A stretch of 25,886 nt of DNA from Nemertoderma westbladi (taxonomy: Eukaryota > Xenacoelomorpha > Nemertodermatida > Nemertodermatidae): positions 1 to 25,886 of the forward strand of contig JAUCBJ010000189.1 of the NCBI GenBank assembly GCA_032718475.1, given 5' to 3'. The notes beneath the pieces are model-generated. The model worked only from the letters and a program-made list of their open reading frames with translations. It made no database searches and had not been told where the DNA came from. Shown in pieces: positions 18,845 through 25,886 of this stretch. Numbering within the stretch: the first letter of the stretch is position 1; the number at the start of each line of letters is the position of its first letter. The translations under genes and the position numbers were made by a program.

Positions 18845-21535
18845 TTATTTTAAGAAATACTGCAGTATGCGGTTATGTTTTGCCGCAAATCCGCATTGGC
18901 CAGAGTTATAACAGTTATATATAAAGTCCGCATTGACAATATCTTTTCCTGTTGGATGTCCGTGGTTTATGTGAGATTTCAGTGTCCGTTTATGGTACCG
19001 GTTTACACACATTGAAAATAGTGAGGGTATCGGGAATTCTCGAGTCGCTCGCATATATGTATTTCCCAGTCCAGGATAGCGCCGCTTTGACTGATAGTTC
19101 CAGATAAGACCAAGTCGTAGCAGCAACTGAAGTTTGAGATGTGGACTAACTACCAAACGCAGCATGCAATTAGTCACGTCACGGTATACCTCAAGTGATA
19201 GATCTCTACATCCTGAGAGTTTCCTTAATGTAGCATTATTGACGTACGATCCAACATAAAGAAGTCCCCTGAGTATCTTTCTATAATATGCATTCATAGA
19301 TTCGATTTCATCTTGATTTAGATTCCCTATTATGAATTTTATTTTGTACAGAATTGCTGGTATGGCCATCGTGGACCAAAGATTGAACACTGTGTTTATG
19401 GTGTACCATCGAATGGTCCAGCCATTTTTGTGAAACGCATGTGACATAGACGCAAGAGTTTGAATTATGACTGAGTAATTAGTGTTACAGTTATTATTTC
19501 CATATAAGGTGTGGCCAAGGAATTTGATTGTTTGGGATTCAGGGAATAGGCAATTTGCTGAGTTGATGAATAGGGGTCGGTATGTGTTTTTGGGTATAAT
19601 GCTCATCCATTTTGATTTTGTGGGTTCCATATTTAGGTTCAATTTATCCATTTCATATGATAGTAATGCTAGCATACTAGTAATCTCCTCTTTATTATTG
19701 CACAATAAAACTATATCATCCGCATAGCAAACTAGACCTGACCAGATGTTGTGAAAAGATACTCCAAGGCCTGTTTTCTCAACTGAATCTAAGGCTCCCT
19801 TTAAATAGACATTAAATAGCGTTGGTGACAACAATGATCCTTGTTTTACACCTATCCTTGTTCGAATTCCATTGGTCAATATCATATCTCCGAACTTTAG
19901 AAACAGTAATCCAACTCTGTAATAATTAATTAGGGTCAAACAGATAAAAGGGCAAATATGCTCCGAGAGGGTTTTAAATAATACACTGTAAGAGACATGA
20001 TCGAATGCACCTGCTATGTCCAACTGAAATATGTAAAGGGACTGATTTCTCTGACGATGTGACTCAATAATTTCCTGTATCAACGCTACTACAAGATCTG
20101 ATCCAACTCCTTTTTTGTACCCATATTGGCATGAGTTTGTAGATATGTATGGAAGAATGAATTGTTTGAGGGTGATAGCTTCGAACAGTTTACCAAATAC
20201 AGATACAGTGGCAATTGGTCGATAGCTATTTGGTCGTGTAGTTCCACGGTTTCCACTTTTATATATGTATGTTATCAGTGTCCTTCCATAGACTTCAGGG
20301 ACTGTCTGCAATCGGATTGAGGCATTGAAGATGTTGCATAAGTGTACAGCAGCATAGTTTTCATCAAGATGAAGAATGTGCTCTGCTGAAAGATTAAAGA
20401 AATCTGGAGATTTGCCCCTAGCTAATGCTAGTATAGCATGTTTAACAGTATCCTCTGATATTGTTGGAGGACTTCTACCTTCTGATAGTAGTTTCAGTTC
20501 GATGACTACTTTGTCTAACTCACTTTCAGCATCAGTTTCAGCTGAGTTCATAACATGTATTAAATTATCTCTCAGTGATTTAGCCATGCTGATGGGAGCT
20601 GTTCCTTCTTTAGTTGAGAAGTGTTTCCAGAACTCATGAGGATTATTCCTGTTATGTACTATGCCGCCAGTTTTGGATCTTACTGATTGTTTCGCAAGCC
20701 AGTTTCTAAGGCGCCTTAGTGATTTCTTTGACTCTTTCAATGCTATGCTAAAAGAGTCCCTTTTAATTTTACCATTTTGCTTCCAAATTTTATACAGCTC
20801 CTTAGTAGTATTTGCATGACTAGATATTAATTTGTTCCTTATACGAATATTGGTCGTCTTTTTTCGAAATTTACTGACAGGTATAAAGAGATTGGCTCCC
20901 TCTGTAATAGCTCTCTGCATCTCCTCGGTGTATCTATTCAATTCCTCAGATGTCCAATCGAGAGAGTTCATGCTGCTTGAGTGGAGATTATCCAGCTTAT
21001 TCTCTACATACTCCTTATAACTGTTGAGTTGAGCTGTAGTCGCCTTACTCCAGGCTACTCGTGGTAATCTTTTGGTAAATTCCTGTGTATTCTCCTTGTT
21101 ATTTGTATTATGTTCATTTACAATTGCTATCTCAGCTACTACTGGACTGTGATCAGAGAGAGCATGGACATGTGGGTTTATTACCTCACCGCTCACTATT
21201 AGTTGGTCACCAGGGTTGGTTGTGAGTATATGGTCTATATATGAATCGCCCTGAGGCCCCCTGAAAGTAACAGATGGTCCTGAAAATTTACCATATGTAT
21301 CTACTGCCACTAAATTGTTCGCAGCCAAGAACTCCGATAGCAACCTGCCATTGCGATTCGGGAGTTTTTTTGTCCAACGTTGACCACATGTGTTCCCAAG
21401 GTCAGCATTTGCATCTAAGAGAATGTAAGGTATAGCTTGATTATTACATTCCAAAATTTGTTTGATTCTGCCAAGAAAGTCATCATACTGCTCCTTTGGC
21501 TTGGATGTATCTGGCGCATATCCAGATAAGAATAT
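18845..21535 (-). pseudogene. E3 ORF2, 5'-truncated endonuclease-reverse transcriptase
   Basis: About 896 uninterrupted codons. The frame enters from array sequence at the truncation point, so the apparent first residues at 21550-21536 are encoded by the minisatellite and are not part of the element. The remaining endonuclease starts at IFLSGYAPD and has LLDANADLG, YIDHI and LSDHSP; the earlier Asn and Glu motifs are lost. The reverse transcriptase is complete: motif A FQLDIAGAFDHV, motif B GVKQGSLLSP, motif C CYADD (YADD at 19715-19726). The C-terminus has YYRKILRGLL and ends RILQYFLK, matching E1 and E2. The absence of stops suggests a recent insertion. It can make no functional endonuclease on its own. 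Confidence 0.92.
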
Positions 21536-21592
21536 AATCGCGCTTCCCACTTAACCTACTGTACTATAAAATCGCGCTTCCCACTTAACCTA
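21536..21592. repeat. 34-bp minisatellite, block 4 (right end of array)
   Basis: About 1.7 units after E3, beginning with the duplicated AATCGCGCTTC and stopping at CTTAACCTA. This is the right edge of the whole array. Confidence 0.95.
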
Positions 21593-21750
21593 AGAACTGC
21601 TACTCAAATAAAACACGTTAAAGTCGGTATAAAAACCTAACTCTACAATAGAGCATTTAATATCTGAATGGGTCATGAGCGCCTTAGAATCTATTTAAGA
21701 GTTGGGCGCTATATAAATAATAGTTTATTATTATTATTATTATTAATATA
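21593..21750 (+). mobile_element. Possible SINE/LINE 3'-end remnant with (TTA)n tail
   Basis: It contains GAGCGCCTTAG, then GGGCGCTATATAAAT, then seven TTA repeats (21725-21745). A GCGCTATATAAAT box followed by an ATT/TTA microsatellite is a common 3' end of short retroposons in many animals. No A/B box promoter was identified, so the family and the 5' boundary are unknown. Confidence 0.4.
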
Positions 21751-22312
21751 ATTATTGTAAGACTTGTTTTTCCTTTACAGTTGTTGTAGTAACTGTTGGT
21801 ATAGTAGTAACTCTTAGTGCATTAATTAATGTGAATTTCATTAATTTCGTTCATAATTGTGTGACATGGGCACTATTTATCGTTTTAAGACCCTCGTTTA
21901 GTTATGTGAACCTCCCTCGCTGCCTTCGCTCTGTACATAAACACACTCAGGTCATATAAAGCTGAAAAGCGCTAATTTTCACACAACAATGATGTAAAGT
22001 AATTATTTTTCTAAATTTTAAACATTAATATTCTGAGGCTCTCGCAATTACTATTATTATAAAATTCATTAAATTCCAACAAAATATCATTTAATTTTTA
22101 AGAAAACGTAAAGTTTTTTCATCAAAGTAGATAAAGTTTGCGCTTAATTTAAAAACATTCCAAAAGCAGGTTAAATTAATTTGACGTGCGTAGTTTCGTG
22201 CACAGGTAAGCGTAATCGGTTATGTGGCCTCTCCGTCACTGTGTCTTACTAATATTAATGAGAGAAAGCGTTTATGGGTCTATATAATGACACGATTCCT
22301 CGGTATTTACAG
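21751..22312. other. Intronic sequence upstream of SF3B3 penultimate exon
   Basis: AT-rich sequence without a recognised gene. It ends in the splice acceptor TATTTACAG at 22304-22312. A TACTAAT branch-site-like string lies at about 22247. No earlier SF3B3 exon was found in it. Confidence 0.6.
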
Positions 22313-22417
22313 GACCACGATTTCTTCCAACACCTCGAGATGCACATCCGATCGGAGCACCCACCTCTCTGTGGCCGGGATCATCTCGCCTTCCGTTCTT
22401 ACTATTTTCCGGTAAAG
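22313..22417 (+). CDS. SF3B3: SF3B3 penultimate coding exon
   Basis: A 105-bp exon of 35 complete codons, reading [11 protein letters not shown]..., then [10 protein letters not shown], then SYYFPVK. It is bounded by an acceptor AG at 22311-22312 and a strong donor GTAAGT at 22418. The peptide closely matches the C-terminal region of splicing factor 3B subunit 3 (SF3b130), the large beta-propeller scaffold of the SF3b complex in the U2 snRNP, which supports branch-site recognition in the nucleus. Both exon ends are phase 0. DDB1 is a paralogous fold, but the residues here are those of SF3B3. The gene's earlier exons are not in the window. Confidence 0.95.
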
Positions 22418-22420
22418 GTA

Positions 22421-22474
22421 AGTAGTCATAGAAACAGAGAGTGTTTTAGTAGTCATAGAAAGGGGGAGTGTTTA
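22421..22474. repeat. Two-copy 27-bp tandem repeat at the splice donor
   Basis: Two adjacent 27-bp units (22421-22447 and 22448-22474), each starting AGTAGTCATAGAAA and carrying GAGTGTTT. They start inside the donor site of the SF3B3 intron. The second unit has AGGGGG in place of ACAGA-type bases. Confidence 0.85.
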
Positions 22475-22513
22475 CTACTACTAGGATCGGCATGCTGCAT
22501 TGCAGCTGCATTC

Positions 22514-23151
22514 TTAAGAATGCTGTGCCGGGTTGTCGACAAAATTGCGCCGCCACAACTCCCTATCACCCATGACATTTGCTAGATCATCCGCATCTTC
22601 AAGGCCAGTGTCATTTAAGATGCGTCTCAAGAAAGTCATGGGCTGTCCACCATGCTTATTCACTCCATGAGGCTGCCAAAGTACAAGATTATGCACTGGC
22701 TGGTCCTCACGGCGAAAGCAATGTCCTGCAAAGCGGAGGGGATTTTGTTCTAGTGTCAAGCTTGGGGGAACCAATGAGACACCTCCAATGTTAAGTGTCT
22801 GGTTGGAGATGTGTGCATTGTACTTGACACAATGTACCCGGCGTAGCATTCTTGTGAATGTGCCATCCAGAGATTTGGTGTCCTCAGCAGTTAGAGCCCA
22901 GCATGAACTCCCATAGAGGAGTACTGGAACTACTGCTGCTCTAAATAATCGGACCTTAAGTTTCCGATTAATTCTCGGTGACTTCCACATCCTGGAAAGC
23001 CTATTCAAGGCTGCCCATGCCTTTCCCTTACGTATTCGAAGGTCCTCACCTGACTTCCGGATCCATGATCCCAGGTAACAGAAGTCGTCCACATGCTCAA
23101 GCATACAATCCTTTAAGATTATGCTCATCCGGTCAGAGACTTGCTGGGGAC
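22514..23151 (-). pseudogene. Fragment of LINE reverse transcriptase C-terminus in SF3B3 intron
   Basis: An open frame on the - strand, opposite to SF3B3, inside its last intron. It encodes only the region after the RT catalytic core: FCYLGSWI, a KAWAALNRLSRMWKS helix region, LYGSSCWALT, MLRRVH, LRFAGHCFR, and a C-terminal LNDTGLEDADDL...MGDRELWRR block ending in a stop at 22514. This order is typical of RTE-like and related LINE proteins of aquatic animals. The frame extends upstream of the ATG at 23128 (PQQVSDR) to a stop near 23151, so that ATG is not a real start. Endonuclease and YADD are absent. No tail or target duplication was identified. Confidence 0.85.
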
Positions 23152-23394
23152 TTACCTAGATCTATTATTCTATTGCAAACACCCACCCCCCTAATAATAT
23201 TAACCCTATTAAATTACTAACCTGCGAAATCTTACTCCACGAGTTAAATTTAATTTATTGAATTGGTTCCTTGCAATGCAAGCCGCCTCTGTAACCTGTT
23301 CATTTACGCTTGAAATGTAATTAGTATTTCATTGTTCGCCACACAGTTAAATTACTATGTTTATGGTGGTTTATTGTCTAATCTTTTGTTTCAG

Positions 23395-23535
23395 AATATT
23401 ATTGACGGTGATTTGTGCGAACAATTTAACTCGATAGAGCCGAGTAAACAGAAATCAATTGCAACCGAACTCGATAGAACTGCCTCCGAAGTTGCCAAGA
23501 AGTTGGAAGACATTAGGACACGTTTTGCCTTTTAG
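23395..23535 (+). CDS. SF3B3: SF3B3 last coding exon and stop codon
   Basis: 46 codons plus TAG, starting NIIDGDLCEQFNSIEP and ending KKLEDIRTRFAF, the well-conserved C-terminus of SF3B3 (the human protein ends in nearly the same residues). The acceptor TTTCAG precedes it and the frame follows directly from the upstream exon. This segment is part of the C-terminal helical region that packs against the propellers. With the penultimate exon it gives the last 81 residues of a protein of about 1200 residues in other animals. No disruption is seen, so this is probably the working gene. Confidence 0.97.
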   Translation, partial: NIIDGDLCEQFNSIEPSKQKSIATELDRTASEVAKKLEDIRTRFAF

Positions 23536-23625
23536 TGACGCTTTGGGGGTTAACTTTATCGGATTCGTTTATAATTGTGTCGTTTCTTTTGATAAATTAC
23601 ACATTATATTTTTTTGTCTTTTATA

Positions 23626-23631
23626 AATAAA
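23626..23631 (+). terminator. SF3B3 poly(A) signal
   Basis: A canonical AATAAA 90 bases after the SF3B3 stop, in an AT-rich context, followed by ATGTTATACAGTATGTCG. It is the first such hexamer downstream of the stop, so the likely transcript end is about 23645-23660. Confidence 0.75.
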
Positions 23632-23659
23632 TGTTATACAGTATGTCGTAGTGGCGTAT

Positions 23660-25099
23660 TTATATTAAACTAAATAGTTGAGTTACAAAGGGTTGTAGTC
23701 TCCTATAACATTGGCTACTTAGAAACCTAACGACTTGGATATTGCCCATTTAATGAGTGTAGTAGCTTAAATAGTAAAATAGACCAATTTTTTAGCGGAT
23801 CTACAACACCCTTAGTAACTCACCTGTTGTGTTTAATGAATCAATGTAGTTATTTTAAGTGCAATTTGATTATAGTGAGATACATCGTTACAACTACCAT
23901 AAATTTATATTTATTGTTATTATTGAGGTATTCATGGAAATATTGATGTGTTACGGCGATATCTGTGCGATTGAATCTCGTTTATTGTTTTGGTTAGAAT
24001 ATCCATCCATTGTATCCTGTTCTTTTCCCTTAAATTTTGATATTTGCGTAAGGCCTCGCACACACTACCTTTACTTTTGTTTGGGTTAAAAAGAACAGAA
24101 AAAAGTGGTACTTTTTTCCCTTTGATGTAATAAATAATTATTTTTTACTTTAGTTTAGGTAGTGAACTGTTTCCAGTTCGCAACTGTTTCCAGTCTGCTG
24201 TCATAAAAACAATAAAAAAAATAGTTGAGAAAGAGTGAGCAATATGGCCCCATTTTCACGTGCTTGGCAAATATCAATTCAATGTCTTTAAATCACCTGT
24301 TTGATAAATAGGAATATATAACACTTAAATCACAGGGAGCCATATAGGCTAGCCGATTTCCGGTGCCCCCAAGTTGATTATGCACGTGATCCCTTTTGTT
24401 AGAAAGAGGGGCCGGTCGTTTCGGAACAACAACTCAATCACATAACATGTCGCCAATAATCCGACACTGGTTTAATAGTGATTGCTAGGCCCGCTCTGAG
24501 TTTACCTCACAAATACGCCATTATTGTTTATGTATAAAAGAAAAGGGAAGCTTTATTTAGTGGCCCAAGTTCGGGGGTGTATGAAGCGGTTAGACCATTA
24601 CAGATGAGAATTAGAGTATGTCTCGCTTTATTCATAGCCGGTGCCGCATTGACAATGATTTGTGATTGAATGTTACCTCGTTTATGGTAAAAAGGGAGGC
24701 CCCACGGGAAGGGAAGGGGGGCTGAGAGTGAGAAGTTTCCATCTCTGCAAGAATGCCCTAATCTCTGTTTCGCGTCTTAAATAGCCGCTAAATGAGTTCA
24801 AGAAACGACCTGGAAAGTTTATCCACTCTTGTAGCACAACCAAAGTGGTGAAAAGTGGAGGGCCCGGGAAGATATAAAAAAAGTTTCCAACATCACCCTC
24901 GAATTATCAACAAGTGCCATCGTGATAATTAGGCTATACAAATTCGAGATTTTTGAATGGTTGTAGCTTTACCCCCATGATCATACGAACTATCACATGA
25001 ACGAAATATCTTTGTATGATCAAAATTAATTTCCAGTGGCGACCTTATTAACTGATCAACCCATATGCGTCGAAATGTTCTGTCGTTGAAATAATTGTC
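23660..25099. other. Intergenic region, no gene recognised
   Basis: AT-rich sequence between the SF3B3 3' end and a possible - strand exon. A short open frame at 23859-24089 has no recognisable features. Small structures seen: a perfect 9-bp inverted repeat (24098-24118) and a two-copy 17-bp tandem repeat (24165-24198). Confidence 0.6.
24165..24198. repeat. Two-copy 17-bp tandem repeat
   Basis: AACTGTTTCCAG followed by TTCGC, then AACTGTTTCCAG followed by TCTGC, directly adjacent. Function unknown. Confidence 0.85.
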
Positions 25100-25293
25100 T
25101 TAGTAACGATGAACGATGCGAGCCAATAGAGTGAACGAGGCCAATAGAGTAGCTGTAATAGTTAAAAGATAATTGTTCATAACATTCCCAGTGTCGCTAT
25201 TTTTTTGGTATAACATAAGAAACGGGTCATAAACTCCTAAAATATTTTGATGTTGTTTCTGGTAGGGTATGGTATCCGTTTTGAGTCGTTTCG
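25100..25293 (-). CDS. Possible last exon of an unknown membrane-anchored protein
   Basis: On the - strand, a good splice acceptor (TTTTATTTTAATTGCAG, AG at 25294-25295) precedes an open frame of about 64 codons. It begins with a split codon, then KRLKTDTIPYQKQHQ, NILGVYDPF, LMLYQKN, and ends with one hydrophobic segment (NYLLTITATLLASFTLLARI), a short basic tail (VHRY) and TAA at 25100. It looks like the C-terminus of a single-pass or tail-anchored protein that would be convergent with SF3B3. The protein is not recognised. No clear AATAAA follows closely on the - strand, and the frame could be chance. Conservation of the NILGVYDPF part in other species would decide. Confidence 0.33.
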
Positions 25294-25318
25294 CTGCAAT
25301 TAAAATAAAACCCAACAA

Positions 25319-25886
25319 CAGTAAATTTATTTTTTACAAGGAAAACAAATAGCAGGTAGCGACTTTATTGCCTGCAGACCACCAATATTTATATTTTTTT
25401 GCCTTTTCGCACTCAGGGTTTAAGTTCGTTTTCCATAGGTTGTACCGTAGTGCGGCTCCACTGTTTAGTTCCTATGGCGCAAGTGTACGGAGGATAGCTA
25501 ATAGCAGAGCTAGTAGACGCCAGGGCTAGCCACCGGGAGTGTGAGGGAGGAGGGGGGGGGGGGGGGGGGGGTGGTGAGGTTTGGATTTCTTGCTACGCAT
25601 ACATATCAGTGGGATGGTACCTACTCCAAATAGATGGGCCTTGAAAACACATGGAGCTTTGGGAGCAGGTTAGACGAAGTTAGCGGTAAATAAAAGTTTC
25701 GAAAGATGAGGAGCGTAATTATGTTTAGATGACGTTTTAGTAAGTAAAGAACCGAGTTCAGAATAGGGGCTGATATGGCTTACTTAAATTTATGTAGGTC
25801 ATGGGGCTGATGATGTGGTGGTGGATGTCATGCATGAGAAGGTCGAACTGGTGTTTATACAGTAAGTTTAGAGGTAGAATTCCTAG
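25319..25886. other. No gene recognised; contains a 20-G run
   Basis: Non-coding by inspection. If the exon at 25100-25293 is real, this would be its intron. The only marked structure is the G run at 25552-25571. Confidence 0.5.
25552..25571. repeat. Poly-G run
   Basis: Twenty consecutive G bases preceded by GAGGGAGGA. The length is likely to be unstable or poorly determined in sequencing. Confidence 0.9.

Larger units (their letters stand above)
18680..21535 (-). mobile_element. E3: 5'-truncated LINE of the same group
   Basis: A - strand insertion in the 34-bp array holding most of an ORF2 and a 165-bp 3' UTR that ends in GAAATGAAAAAATG, similar to the E1 tail. Array bases AATCGCGCTTC flank both ends (end of block 3, start of block 4), an 11-bp target-site duplication. 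ORF1 and the front of ORF2 are absent, as expected for incomplete reverse transcription. Confidence 0.93.
22418..23394 (+). other. SF3B3 last intron (GT-AG)
   Basis: A 977-bp intron from GTAAGT (22418) to TTTGTTTCAG (ending 23394), with a clear pyrimidine-rich acceptor. It joins two phase-0 exons. Most of its length is the antisense LINE fragment; 23152-23394 is otherwise plain AT-rich sequence. Confidence 0.93.

Noticed and set aside
23859-24089. 76-codon open frame
   Set aside because: No motif, no splice context and AT-rich hydrophobic composition expected by chance.
24098-24118. Perfect 9-bp inverted repeat GAAAAAAGT / ACTTTTTTC
   Set aside because: A-T-rich stem with a 3-base loop in plain intergenic DNA; no partner feature, likely chance.
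25552-25571. G-quadruplex control element
   Set aside because: A single homopolymer G run can form such structures, but nothing ties it to a promoter, and its length may be a sequencing artefact.

Overview
This is a piece of a eukaryotic, probably invertebrate animal, nuclear genome. The evidence is GT-AG introns, the last two coding exons of the conserved spliceosome gene SF3B3 (+ strand, 22313-22417 and 23395-23535), several non-LTR retrotransposons (LINEs) and long minisatellite arrays. The species cannot be named from the sequence; the LINE mix and a GCGCTATATAAAT-(TTA)n tail resemble those of marine invertebrate genomes, which is a weak inference.

Layout. 1-698: a 26-bp TGTC-rich minisatellite with almost no A on the + strand. 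699-9280: a LINE on the + strand with two uninterrupted ORFs (E1). ORF1 (1782-5276) is unusual: SAP domain, Pro/Gln/Thr-rich linker, PCNA-box-like KITDFF motif, Ulp1/SENP-type cysteine protease with an apparently complete catalytic set, coiled coil, and an RRM-like C-terminus. ORF2 (5314-8538) has an APE-type endonuclease and a reverse transcriptase. About 320 bp of its 5' leader recurs, diverged, in its 3' UTR. 9281-21592: an array of a 34-bp minisatellite (about 140 copies in four blocks), each unit carrying TATAAAATCGCGC. Three more retroelement copies interrupt it: a GC-rich, 5'-truncated RLE-type LINE (9805-11464, +), an internally deleted relative of E1 (E2, 14013-17029, -) that keeps SAP and KITDFF but is cut within the Ulp1 domain, and a 5'-truncated third family member (E3, 18680-21535, -). 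Two of the three have clear target-site duplications of array sequence, so the array predates them.

21593-22312: a SINE/LINE-like tail and plain intronic sequence. 22313-23535: the SF3B3 terminal exons, separated by a 977-bp intron holding an antisense fragment of another LINE reverse transcriptase. A poly(A) signal follows at 23626. No earlier SF3B3 exon was found in the window, so everything to the left probably lies in one SF3B3 intron of at least about 22 kb. 23636-25886 is mostly featureless, apart from a possible terminal exon on the - strand (25100-25293, one membrane segment) and a 20-G run.

The most interesting system is the E1/E2 ORF1 type. SAP, a PCNA-box-like motif and a SUMO-type protease on one retrotransposon protein suggest it may reach PCNA or replication sites and remove SUMO (or a related modifier) there. 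This is a hypothesis. Whether the combination is already catalogued could not be checked without database searches.
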